Of a DNA stretch of 64,000 nt, positions 47,244 through 55,803 are shown in pieces (positions within the stretch are counted from its first letter, which is position 1; every line of letters begins with the position of its first letter). The translations under genes were made by a program, and so were the position numbers. The notes beneath the pieces are model-generated. The model saw only the letters and a list, made by a program, of their open reading frames with translations, did not search any database and had not been told where the DNA came from. The stretch comes from Burkholderiaceae bacterium (lineage in GTDB: Bacteria > Pseudomonadota > Gammaproteobacteria > Burkholderiales > Burkholderiaceae_A): positions 310,001-374,000 of the forward strand of contig JAGYIP010000008.1 of assembly GCA_018402635.1 (NCBI GenBank). The letters are read 5' to 3'.

Positions 47244-48989
47244 ATGCGCGCCACTGCCTACCATTTCCAGACCCTTAAAGAAGACCCTTCGGATGCCGAG
47301 GTGGCAAGCCATCGGCTTATGCTGCGAGCCGGCCTTATTCGCAGGCTCGGTGCTGGAATTTATAGCTACATGCCCTTGGGGCTTCGGGTGATTCGCAAGG
47401 TCGAGGCCATTATTCGCGAGGAGATGAATGCGGCGGGTGCCATTGAACTCTCCATGCCGGTGGTGCAGCCCGCAGAACTCTGGCAAGAGACGGGCCGTTG
47501 GGAGAAGATGGGTGCCGAGCTTTTGCGCTTTCAAGATCGCCACGGCCGGGACTTCGTTGTTCAGCCCACAAGCGAAGAGGTCATGACCGACATTGCCCGG
47601 CAAGAACTTAAAAGCTGGAAGCAGCTGCCTAAAAATTTCTATCAGATTCAGACCAAGTTTCGCGATGAGCGCAGGCCGCGGTTTGGCGTCATGCGCGGTC
47701 GCGAATTTATTATGAAAGATGCCTACTCCTTCGACAAGGATGTGGAATCGGCAGAGCGCAGCTACGACCGTATGTTTGCCTGCTACTGCAAAATCTTCGA
47801 CAGGCTTGGTCTTGGCTATCGGGCGGTGGCGGCCGATACCGGTGCCATCGGCGGGTCAAGGTCGCACGAGTTTCAGGTTATTGCCGAGACCGGCGAAGAT
47901 GCCTTGGTCTACAGCACAGGCTCGGATTTCGCGGCAAACCTTGAACTTGCTGAAGCCCTTAGCCTGCTGCCGAGCCGAGCCGAGCCCTCACAGGCTATGC
48001 AGCTGCTCGCAACGCCTGGGCTTGCACGTTGCGAGCAGGTGGCCAATCTTCTTGGCCTGGGTCTTGATCAGACGGTGAAGTCCATTGTTCTTGCAGTTGA
48101 GCCCGAGGAGCGCGAAGGCATAGCAAAAGGGGCACGGCTTTTTCTCTTATTAATTCGTGGCGACCATGAACTCAACGAGGTGAAGGCAGGCAAGCTTGAC
48201 GGGCTCAACAAGGGCTTTCGCTTTGCCAGCATAGAGGAGATTGTTCAGGGCTTTGGCTGCGAGCCGGGCTACCTGGGCCCGGTTGGGCTTGCCTCCGAGA
48301 TCGAGGTTATTGCAGACCGCACGGTTGCCCAGATGGCCAACTTTGTTGTGGGTGCGAATAAGAAGGACTTCCATCTCAGCGGTGTGAACTGGGGCCGTGA
48401 CCTCGCCGAGCCGTCTCGGGTTGCCGACATTCGCAATGTCGTTGAGGGCGAGCCGAGCCCCGATGGCAAAGGCGAACTTCGTATTGAGCGCGGCATTGAG
48501 GTTGGCCATGTCTTTTACCTTGGCACTAAATACTCTGAGGCCATGAAGGCCACCATGCTCGATGAGACGGGTAAGCCCCGGCTCATGGAGATGGGCTGCT
48601 ATGGCATTGGTGTGACAAGGATTGTTGGTGCGGCCATCGAGCAGAACCATGATGAGCGCGGCATTATCTGGCCTGTGGCCCTTGCCCCGTTTGTTGTGGT
48701 CATCTGCCCGCTGGGGGCATCAAAGTCGCAGCCTGTTCGCGAGGCGGCCGAAAAAGCCTACGCGGCCCTCTTACAGGCGGGCCTTGAGGTTCTACTGGAC
48801 GACCGCGACGAACGCCCCGGGGCCATGTTTGCCGACTGGGAACTTATTGGTATTCCGGTGCGCGTGACGATTGGCGAGCGATCGCTGAAGGAGGGCCGGC
48901 TTGAACTTCTAAAACGTCGAGGCATGCAGGCAAGCGACTGCGCCGAAGAAGACCTGCTTGAGGCTGTTCGTGGTTTATTAAGCTCTTAA
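47244..48989 (+). CDS. proS: Prolyl-tRNA synthetase
   Basis: Class II synthetase of 581 aa of the bacterial type. Motif 1 region [20 protein letters not shown], motif 2 [30 protein letters not shown], an editing (INS/YbaK-like) insertion at about residues 225-390, motif 3 [17 protein letters not shown] and a C-terminal anticodon-binding domain. Divergent from rppH with 49 nt between. The end abuts an 8-bp repeat. Confidence 0.96.
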   Translation: MRATAYHFQTLKEDPSDAEVASHRLMLRAGLIRRLGAGIYSYMPLGLRVIRKVEAIIREEMNAAGAIELSMPVVQPAELWQETGRWEKMGAELLRFQDRHGRDFVVQPTSEEVMTDIARQELKSWKQLPKNFYQIQTKFRDERRPRFGVMRGREFIMKDAYSFDKDVESAERSYDRMFACYCKIFDRLGLGYRAVAADTGAIGGSRSHEFQVIAETGEDALVYSTGSDFAANLELAEALSLLPSRAEPSQAMQLLATPGLARCEQVANLLGLGLDQTVKSIVLAVEPEEREGIAKGARLFLLLIRGDHELNEVKAGKLDGLNKGFRFASIEEIVQGFGCEPGYLGPVGLASEIEVIADRTVAQMANFVVGANKKDFHLSGVNWGRDLAEPSRVADIRNVVEGEPSPDGKGELRIERGIEVGHVFYLGTKYSEAMKATMLDETGKPRLMEMGCYGIGVTRIVGAAIEQNHDERGIIWPVALAPFVVVICPLGASKSQPVREAAEKAYAALLQAGLEVLLDDRDERPGAMFADWELIGIPVRVTIGERSLKEGRLELLKRRGMQASDCAEEDLLEAVRGLLSS

Positions 48990-48997
48990 CGCGTCAT

Positions 48998-49029
48998 TGT
49001 TTTGGTGTCTTAGTGTTTTAATGTTTTAG
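48998..49029. repeat. 8-bp tandem repeat at the proS/ffh junction
   Basis: Four units: TGTTTTGG, TGTCTTAG, TGTTTTAA, TGTTTTAG. It begins 8 nt after the proS stop and covers the ffh stop codon (minus strand, 49026-49028). No hairpin terminator is visible between these convergent genes. Confidence 0.75.
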
Positions 49030-50440
49030 CGCCGCAGTCCGCCCATGAGCCCGCCAAGGCCTCCCATGGCCTTGGCTGCGCCCCCACCCCCCATCGCGCC
49101 CATGGCCCGCATCATTTTGGCCATACCGCCTTTTTGCATTTTCTTCATCATGTCCTGCATCTGGTCAAACTGCTTTAGCAACCGATTGACCTCCTGAACC
49201 TGCACGCCCGCGCCCACGGCAATTCGCCTTTTTCGGCTGGCCTTAAGCAGCTCGGGGTTACGACGTTCGCTGGGCGTCATGGAATTAATAATGCCCTCCA
49301 TGCGCTGCACCGACTTATCTGCCACAGACATGTTGGAGCCTTTGGCGGCCTGCTGCATCTGCGCGGGCAGCTTGTCCATTAGCGAGGACAGTCCCCCATG
49401 GAACGCATCTGTGCAATTTGAAGCTTGAAGTCCTCAAGGTCAAACCTCGCCCCCGACTTCAGTTTGGCGGCCATCTTCTCGGCCGACTTCATGTCGACGG
49501 ACTTGGCCGCCTGTTCAACAAGGGCCAGCACATCGCCCATGCCCAAAATACGTTGGGCAAAGCGATCGGCATCAAAGGCCTCAATGCCGTCGATCTTCTC
49601 GCCATTACCAACAAAGCGGATGGGTTTGCCTGTAATGGCTCGCACCGAGAGCACGGCACCCCCTCGGGAATCGCCGTCCACCTTGGTGAGCATCACCCCG
49701 GTTAAGGGCAGGGCCTGACCAAAGGCCTCGGCCGTGCGCACCGCATCCTGACCCTGCATGGCATCGACCGTGAACAGGGTTTCAATGGGCTTGATGGCTG
49801 CATGAATAGCAGCGATCTCGGTCATCATGGCCTCGTCGATGGCAAGGCGGCCTGCCGTGTCCACCAAAAGAACATCATGAAAATGACGTCTGGCGTAGTC
49901 AAGCGCAGCCTGCGCGATGGCCACAGGCTTATCGGTGGCCTGGCTTGGGAAGAAGTCCGCCCCCGCCTGCTCGCTAACAATTCGAAGCTGTTCAATGGCC
50001 GCGGGTCGATAGACGTCACAGCTCACCGTTAAGACCTTCTTTTTGTGTCGCTCGCTTAGGTACTTCGCAAGCTTACCCACACTGGTGGTTTTTCCAGCGC
50101 CTTGCAGGCCGGCCATAAGAACCACGGCCGGGGGCTGGCTGGCAAGGTTAAGCCCTGTGGGCGGGGCAGCCTCGTTGCCAGCCATCAGGGCGATGAGCTC
50201 TTTGTGAAAAACGCCCACCAAGGCCTGGCCAGGGCTTAGGCTGCTTAAAACCTCCTGGCCCAGCGCCTTGTCCTTTACCTGGGCAATGAACGATTTCACC
50301 ACAGGCAAGGCCACGTCGGCATCGAGCAGGGCAAGTCGAATCTCGCGAAGCATGGCCTGCGTATTGGATTCGGTAAGGCGTGCCTCACCCTTCATGGTCT
50401 TGACGACCCGCGAGAGGCGGTCGGTTAGGTTTTCTAGCAT
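49026..50440 (-). CDS. ffh: Signal recognition particle protein Ffh (frameshifted)
   Basis: SRP54 GTPase for co-translational membrane targeting. The N and G domains (MLENLTDRLSRVVKTMKG, GLQGAGKTTSVGKLA, DVYRPAAIEQL, VDTAGRL, TKVDGDSRGGA) read in one frame; the methionine-rich M domain (MDKLPAQMQQAAKGSNM, RMEGIINSMTPSERRNPELL, SRKRRIAVGAG) is in another. The break is at a G5 run (C5 at 49393-49397 on the + strand): one more G joins them as RSMGGLSSLMDKLP, the conserved junction, giving 471 aa. The C-terminus is Gly/Met-rich. The gene ends in the 8-bp repeat. Confidence 0.88.
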
Positions 50441-50503
50441 GGCGGGTCTTTCTTCTCGTGTGGCTCGAATCAGGGCAGGCCCTGAGATAAACTGGCTGCA
50501 ACT

Positions 50504-51307
50504 ATGACGCCCTTATTGTATGAGTGGACAGCACCACTCGCCCTTATTCTTTACCTGCTTCTTTTTGTCCTGACGGTCAGGGCGTCGGCTGTCTTGCTGC
50601 AAAAGCTGTTGCTTTTCGTTGCCTTGGTCAGCCATGGCGCCACCGTGTTGCCGGGATGGTTTGCAGGCCAAGACTTCCAGTTCGGCTTTGCCAACTCGGT
50701 CTCTTGGACGCTCTGGCTGATGGTTCTTTTGGTATGGCTTGAGTCCTGGTTTCAACGCCTGCCAAAGGCCACAGCAGGCATCTACCCTTTTGCCGCGATC
50801 GCCGTCTTTCTTCCCATGGTCTTTCCAGGAACAGTGCGTATTGCCGAGCTCTCCACCCTGTTTCGTGTGCATATTCTGCTGGCCATGCTTGCCTACGGCG
50901 CGTTTACTGTCTCTGCTGCCCAGGCATTCTTAATGTCCTGGCTCGAGCGTTCGCTTCATCGTGGTGGTCAGTCCTCGCATTGGCTTGATGACCTCCCCTC
51001 CTTGCTTGACCTCGATGCCGCCTTGCAGAGGTCGATGGCAGCCGGACTCGTGCTGGTTACGCTGACGCTCGCTACCGGTGTCTGGGTGAATCTCTTTTTG
51101 GGTTATGGGCCTCTTAAGCCTGACCACAAAACAATCTTCACCGTCTTAACCTGGTTGATGGTGGTCGGGTTTTTCCTTGGCCGTTGGCGCTGGGGATGGC
51201 GCGGCCGGGTGGCGGCCCGCTTTGCACTCGTGGGCTTCGGCCTTTTGCTGCTTGCCTACGTGGGAAGTCGGTTTGTGGTTGAAGTTTTCATTCTTGCGCC
51301 GGCCTAG
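50504..51307 (+). CDS. ypjD: CcsA/YpjD-family inner-membrane protein
   Basis: Membrane protein of 267 aa with about eight hydrophobic helices, of the cytochrome c assembly (CcsA-like) family seen next to ffh in many Proteobacteria as YpjD. The FRVHILLAMLAYGAFTVSAAQAF helix and the LDAALQRSMAAGLVLVTLTLATG stretch are recognisable. The precise role of YpjD is not established. Divergent from ffh (63 nt). Confidence 0.8.
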   Translation: MTPLLYEWTAPLALILYLLLFVLTVRASAVLLQKLLLFVALVSHGATVLPGWFAGQDFQFGFANSVSWTLWLMVLLVWLESWFQRLPKATAGIYPFAAIAVFLPMVFPGTVRIAELSTLFRVHILLAMLAYGAFTVSAAQAFLMSWLERSLHRGGQSSHWLDDLPSLLDLDAALQRSMAAGLVLVTLTLATGVWVNLFLGYGPLKPDHKTIFTVLTWLMVVGFFLGRWRWGWRGRVAARFALVGFGLLLLAYVGSRFVVEVFILAPA

Positions 51308-51330
51308 CGCCCGCAAGGACATCAAAGGCC

Positions 51331-51603
51331 ATGGGCATCGTAACTCGCATCCTTCTTATTGCAGCCATTGCACTGCTGGCCTTTTTCTGGATAAGAAAAA
51401 TGCTGCGCTCGGGCGATGGCTCGGAAAAAAAGCCGTCCGAGCCTCAGCCGCCCGAACAGATGGGCGAGCGGCCGCAAGACCTTATTGCCTGCAATCACTG
51501 TGGTCTTCATCTGCCACGGGCTGATGCACGCTTTAAAAAGGGGCGGGCCTACTGCTGCGAAGACCACGCCGATGCCGATGCCGATTCAAATGCAAAGGAC
51601 TAA
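51331..51603 (+). CDS. PP0621-like zinc-ribbon membrane protein
   Basis: Protein of 90 aa with one N-terminal membrane helix (ILLIAAIALLAFFWI), a charged linker, and a cysteine cluster CNHCGLHLPRADARFKKGRAYCCEDH that looks like a small zinc ribbon. Size, topology and position between ypjD and ampD match the PP0621 family of unknown function. Its TAA stop is in the same frame as the downstream ampD open frame, so read-through would give a fusion. Confidence 0.7.
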   Translation: MGIVTRILLIAAIALLAFFWIRKMLRSGDGSEKKPSEPQPPEQMGERPQDLIACNHCGLHLPRADARFKKGRAYCCEDHADADADSNAKD

Positions 51604-51607
51604 GGTG

Positions 51608-51661
51608 GTGCTAGGCGTGCTGTGCGTGCTATGCGTGCTACGGGTGCTACGGGTGCTATGG
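51608..51661 (+). repeat. 9-bp tandem repeat over the ampD start
   Basis: Six copies of a 9-mer beginning GTGCT at 51608, 51617, 51626, 51635, 51644 and 51653 (consensus GTGCTAYGS). All candidate ampD start codons lie in or at the end of it: GTG 51622, ATG 51631, ATG 51658. Confidence 0.8.
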
Positions 51662-52263
51662 CGGCCGCAACCTGCCTAAGGCCTTCAGGATGGCTGCGTG
51701 AGCTGCCAGGGTTTGGTGCATGCACATGGGCGCCAAGCCCTAACCATAACGAGAGGCCTCAGGCTACAGCCATCTGGCTTGCGGTTATTCATGGCATAAG
51801 TCTTCCGCAGGGGGTTTTTGGCGGAACGGCCATTGACGATTTATTTTTGAATCGCACAGGCCTGTCTGCCGATGGGCAGCCCGAACTGCTTGCCTTGGTG
51901 GGTCTGCGGGTGTCAAGCCACTTTCTTATTACGCGGCGCGCAAGGCTCGTGCAGTATGTGGCGGTGAACCGCCGAGCATGGCATGCCGGGCAGTCGGTCT
52001 TTGAAGGGGAGAAGGATTGCAACGATTTTTCGGTGGGCATTGAGCTTGAAGGCACCGATGATCAGCCTTATGAGCCCCGACAAATTGAACTGCTTGCCGC
52101 GCTTCTTTCGGAGTTATCCCAGCATATCCCCAGCTTATCCACAGTGACTGGGCACTCCACCATTGCACCGGGCCGCAAGACCGACCCAGGTGGTTTTTTT
52201 GACTGGCCGTTATTGGCTCGAGAGCTTAAGCGTTTGCGCCCAACATTACGCTGCAGGCCGTAG
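51622..52263 (+). CDS. ampD: 1,6-anhydro-MurNAc-L-Ala amidase AmpD
   Basis: Zinc amidase of murein recycling, amidase_2 fold, about 213 aa from GTG 51622. Conserved parts: SPNHNERP near the N-terminus, LAVIHGISLPQGVFGG (first zinc His), SSHFLITRRARLVQYV, CNDFSVGIELEG, and TVTGHSTIAPGRKTDPGGFFDW (second His and Asp ligands). The first 12 codons are the 9-bp repeat (MRAMRATGATGAM); ATG 51658 would still keep the whole catalytic domain. Soluble cytoplasmic enzyme by family. Confidence 0.88.
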   Translation: MRAMRATGATGAMAAATCLRPSGWLRELPGFGACTWAPSPNHNERPQATAIWLAVIHGISLPQGVFGGTAIDDLFLNRTGLSADGQPELLALVGLRVSSHFLITRRARLVQYVAVNRRAWHAGQSVFEGEKDCNDFSVGIELEGTDDQPYEPRQIELLAALLSELSQHIPSLSTVTGHSTIAPGRKTDPGGFFDWPLLARELKRLRPTLRCRP

Positions 52264-52607
52264 CCCAGAAAAACCGGCTGGGACCCATGAAGTCCAGTGG
52301 GAATTGACGGGTCAGACAAACCTGAACTGACGCGATACCGAAGAAAATTTTTTTTTCATAAGGGGCCTGCCTCTGGGAAGAATTTCGTGATTTTCTAGGG
52401 ATTTTCCTAAGCCTGACGCTTGCTCTTAGATGCCATCCACTACTAGAATTAGTACTTATGACGGCTTGTCTGTACTACCGGTAGTGTGTTGGGGAAATCC
52501 ACGCGCACGGCACAAATTAAAGCCGTTTCGTCATTGTTAAGGTATGCAGCCGGTTCTTTCTCTGCACGCCCTGCGTTTTAAATTTCCCGCCTAAGGAGAA
52601 AAGAGCC
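52264..52607. other. Regulatory region between ampD and nrdA
   Basis: 344 nt without a gene. A weak hairpin, CCCAG with CTGGG (52263-52283), may end ampD. A T9 run lies near 52350-52360. The pair of NrdR-like boxes (separate entry) is at 52440-52487, and a strong AAGGAG ribosome site precedes nrdA. No convincing -35/-10 pair was found. Confidence 0.6.
52440..52487 (+). promoter_or_regulatory. Pair of NrdR boxes upstream of nrdA
   Basis: Two 16-bp dyads: 52440-52455, with TACTA and TAGTA around GAAT, and 52472-52487, containing the perfect palindrome ACTACCGGTAGT. Their centres are 32 bp apart (three helical turns), the arrangement bound by the repressor NrdR in front of ribonucleotide reductase genes. 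Inferred from spacing, symmetry and context. Confidence 0.7.
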
Positions 52608-55607
52608 ATGCAACGGGCCGCCCAATCCACCGAGACCAGCCAGTCGAGCTCTGGTCATTTATCCAGTCCCACCGATTCAAAAAATAACCAGCGCGAGCAG
52701 GGCATGTCCACCCATGCCAGCCTTAACGACATCAAGGTCATTCGCCGCAATGGCGCTGTGGTCAGCTTTGAGGCACCCAAAATTACGGTTGCCCTAACCA
52801 AGGCCTTTCTTGCGGTCCAGGGTGGTCAGGGTGCAGCCAGCGCCAGGGTTCGTGAGGTCACCGAGGCGCTGAGCTCTCAGGTTGTTGCAGCGCTGTTACG
52901 CAGGCTGCCCGCCGGAGGCACGGTTCATATTGAAGACATTCAAGACCAGGTTGAGCTTGCCCTTATGCGCTCCGGTGAGCATGAAATTGCGCGCGCCTAT
53001 GTGCTTTATCGTGAAAGACGTTCCCAGGAGCGCGCAAGCAAGGCCAAGCAAGACACCGTCGAGCACAGCCTGTCCATGCTGGTTGATGGCCGGTCGGTTC
53101 CGCTTGACCAGGCCTGGCTTAAGGGCTTAATCGCAGATGCCTGCCTTGGGCTTGACGATCAGGTCAGTGCTCCGCAGGTTCTTGCCGACACACTAAAGAA
53201 CATCTACGACGGTGTACCCATCGATGAAATTGAAAAGTCCGCCATTCTGGCGGCGCGTGCGCTAACCGAAAAGGACCCCGCCTATGCAAAAGTCAGTGCC
53301 CGGCTGTTGTTGCACACCATTCGCAAGGAAATCCTGGGGTCAGAGATCCCGCAGGCCGAGATGGCGTCTCGTTACGTTGAATACTTCCCCCGTTACATCA
53401 AGAAGGGCATTGAGATCGGTTTACTAAACGACGACCTTGCCCGTTTCGACCTCAAGCGCATGGCCCAGGCCATTGTTGCCGACCGCGACCTGCAGTTCGA
53501 CTACCACGGCCTGCAGACCCTCTACGACCGGTACTTCCTTATTGACCGCAACGACACCTTCTCGGGTGAGGGCCGACGTATCGAGATGCCGCAGGCTTTC
53601 TTCATGCGGGTTGCCATGGGCCTAGCCATTGCCGAAATTAATCGTGAAGACAAGGCCATTGAGTTTTACCAGCTGCTCTCAAGCTTCGACTTCATGAGCT
53701 CAACACCAACTCTCTTTAATAGCGGAACCACCCATTCCCAGCTTTCTTCCTGCTACCTCACCACCGTGGCCGATGACCTCGATGGCATTTACGAGGCCAT
53801 TAAAGAAAATGCACTTTTAGCGAAGTATGCCGGCGGCCTAGGCAACGACTGGACCCCGGTGCGAGCGCTGGGCAGCCACATTAAGGGAACCAACGGGAAG
53901 AGCCAGGGTGTTGTGCCCTTTTTAAAGGTGGTCAATGACACCGCGGTGGCAGTTAATCAGGGCGGCAAGCGCAAGGGCGCTGTCTGCACCTACCTTGAAA
54001 CCTGGCACCTTGATATTGAAGAATTCCTCGAGCTGCGCAAGAACACCGGCGATGACCGGCGTCGCACGCACGACATGAATACGGCCAACTGGATTCCCGA
54101 TCTCTTTATGAAGCGGGTCATGGAGAACAAAGAATGGACCCTGTTTTCGCCGGCCGACGTACCCGATCTTCACGAGAAGGTGGGAAAAGCCTTTGAAGAG
54201 GCCTATACGGCTTATGAGGCAAAGGCCGAGCGCGGCGAAATTCGTCTATCGAAAACAATTCAGGCCAGTGCCCTTTGGCGCAAGATGCTCACCATGCTCT
54301 TTGAGACGGGCCATCCCTGGATTACCTTCAAAGACCCCTGCAACATCCGTAGCCCGCAGCAGCATGTGGGCGTGGTGCACAGCTCAAACTTATGCACCGA
54401 AATCACCCTCAACACCAACGAGTCCGAAATTGCCGTTTGTAACCTTGGGTCGGTGAACCTGGTGCATCACCTCAAACCCACCAAAGCTGGTGGCCTCGAG
54501 CTCGACCATGCCAAGCTTAAGACCACCATTGGCACGGCCATGCGCATGCTCGATAACGTCATCGACATTAACTACTATGCTGTGGCCAAAGCCCGCAATG
54601 CCAATCTGCGTCATCGGCCCGTCGGTCTCGGCATCATGGGTTTTCAAGAGTCCTTGCATGCCATGCGCATTCCTTATGGCAGCGAGCGTGCGGTTGAGTT
54701 TGCCGACCAGTCCATGGAGATGGTCTGCTACGAGGCCTACTGGGCATCAACCGATCTGGCCGAAGAGCGCGGGGCCTATTCCAGTTTCAAGGGCTCCCTC
54801 TGGGACCAAGGCATTCTTCCGCTCGACACCCTCGACCTTCTTGAAAAAGAGCGCGGTGGTTATGTTGAGGTTGATCGCCGGGCAAGGCTCGACTGGGCCG
54901 CCTTGCGTGCGCGTATTGGCGCCTACGGCATGCGCAACTCCAACTGCGTGGCCATTGCTCCCACGGCAACCATCTCCAATATCGTCGGAATCTCGGCCTC
55001 CATCGAACCCACTTACCAAAACCTTTATGTGAAGTCGAACCTTTCTGGGGAATTCACAGTGGTCAACGAGACCATGGTTCGCGACCTCAAGGCGCTTGGG
55101 CTTTGGGATGAAGTTATGGTGGCCGACCTTAAGTATTTCGATGGCAGCCTTGCGAAGATCGACCGTGTGCCGGCCGAGCTTCGCGAACTCTACGCCACGG
55201 CCTTCGAGGTGGACACCAAGTGGATGGTCGAGTGTGCCGCGCGTCGTCAGAAATGGATCGACCAGGCCCAGTCGCTCAATATCTACATTGCAGGCGTCTC
55301 GGGCAAAAAGCTTGACGAGACCTACAAGCTTGCCTGGCTGCGCGGCCTTAAAACCACCTATTACCTGCGAACCATGGGTGCAACCCATGCCGAAAAGAGC
55401 ACCCTGAACACTGGGCAGCTTAACGCGGTGACTGTTTCGGGCGGTGTTCCTACAGCCGCTAAATCAGCGGCTTCCGCGGCAACGGGTGCATCGGTGGTGA
55501 ACCCCTCGGACCCCATCATCGCCTCATCAAAATCGGGCGGGTCATCACCGGCAACCGATGCGCAGTTCTGCTCCATCGACAACCCCGATTGCGAGGCCTG
55601 CCAATGA
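52608..55607 (+). CDS. nrdA: Ribonucleotide reductase class Ia alpha subunit
   Basis: Catalytic subunit, 999 aa, converting ribonucleoside to deoxyribonucleoside diphosphates. The first ~35 residues are a Ser/Gln-rich leader; the ATP-cone allosteric domain follows (IKVIRRNGAVVSFEAPKITVALTKAFL). Core motifs include TPTLFNSGTTHSQLSSCYL (active Cys), GGLGNDWTPVRALGS, NLCTEITLNTNESEIAVCNLGSVNL (NxCxE) and the C-terminal redox pair CEAC. A Ser/Ala-rich flexible linker precedes it. ATG 52608 has AAGGAG upstream; ATG 52704 is a possible shorter start. Confidence 0.95.
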   Translation: MQRAAQSTETSQSSSGHLSSPTDSKNNQREQGMSTHASLNDIKVIRRNGAVVSFEAPKITVALTKAFLAVQGGQGAASARVREVTEALSSQVVAALLRRLPAGGTVHIEDIQDQVELALMRSGEHEIARAYVLYRERRSQERASKAKQDTVEHSLSMLVDGRSVPLDQAWLKGLIADACLGLDDQVSAPQVLADTLKNIYDGVPIDEIEKSAILAARALTEKDPAYAKVSARLLLHTIRKEILGSEIPQAEMASRYVEYFPRYIKKGIEIGLLNDDLARFDLKRMAQAIVADRDLQFDYHGLQTLYDRYFLIDRNDTFSGEGRRIEMPQAFFMRVAMGLAIAEINREDKAIEFYQLLSSFDFMSSTPTLFNSGTTHSQLSSCYLTTVADDLDGIYEAIKENALLAKYAGGLGNDWTPVRALGSHIKGTNGKSQGVVPFLKVVNDTAVAVNQGGKRKGAVCTYLETWHLDIEEFLELRKNTGDDRRRTHDMNTANWIPDLFMKRVMENKEWTLFSPADVPDLHEKVGKAFEEAYTAYEAKAERGEIRLSKTIQASALWRKMLTMLFETGHPWITFKDPCNIRSPQQHVGVVHSSNLCTEITLNTNESEIAVCNLGSVNLVHHLKPTKAGGLELDHAKLKTTIGTAMRMLDNVIDINYYAVAKARNANLRHRPVGLGIMGFQESLHAMRIPYGSERAVEFADQSMEMVCYEAYWASTDLAEERGAYSSFKGSLWDQGILPLDTLDLLEKERGGYVEVDRRARLDWAALRARIGAYGMRNSNCVAIAPTATISNIVGISASIEPTYQNLYVKSNLSGEFTVVNETMVRDLKALGLWDEVMVADLKYFDGSLAKIDRVPAELRELYATAFEVDTKWMVECAARRQKWIDQAQSLNIYIAGVSGKKLDETYKLAWLRGLKTTYYLRTMGATHAEKSTLNTGQLNAVTVSGGVPTAAKSAASAATGASVVNPSDPIIASSKSGGSSPATDAQFCSIDNPDCEACQ

Positions 55608-55803
55608 ATCACTCGTTCGTTTTTTGAAATGCAAAAAGTGTGGAGCAAATGAGACGAATTTTCCGCTCATTGTCTTTGCATGTTTTTTTTAATTAAAAAC
55701 AATTGCCTCGTGACTTTAGTTCTTGCATCATCTGAACTGTTGAAACAACTGAATCTCACGAGTAGCACGTTGTACTATTTTTTTCGTTGAAAGTGAGATC
55801 GCT
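55608..55803. promoter_or_regulatory. A+T-rich nrdA-nrdB spacer with inverted repeats
   Basis: 196 nt, visibly richer in A+T than its neighbours. A weak hairpin AATGAG/CTCATT (55648-55671) followed by T8 may end nrdA partly. A second inverted repeat, ATCTCAC (55753-55759) with GTGAGAT (55793-55799), has its right arm over the nrdB ribosome-binding zone and could mask it. Confidence 0.5.

Noticed and set aside
49026-49379. Separate small Met-rich protein downstream of ffh
   Set aside because: It is the Ffh M domain displaced by a one-base frameshift, not an independent gene.
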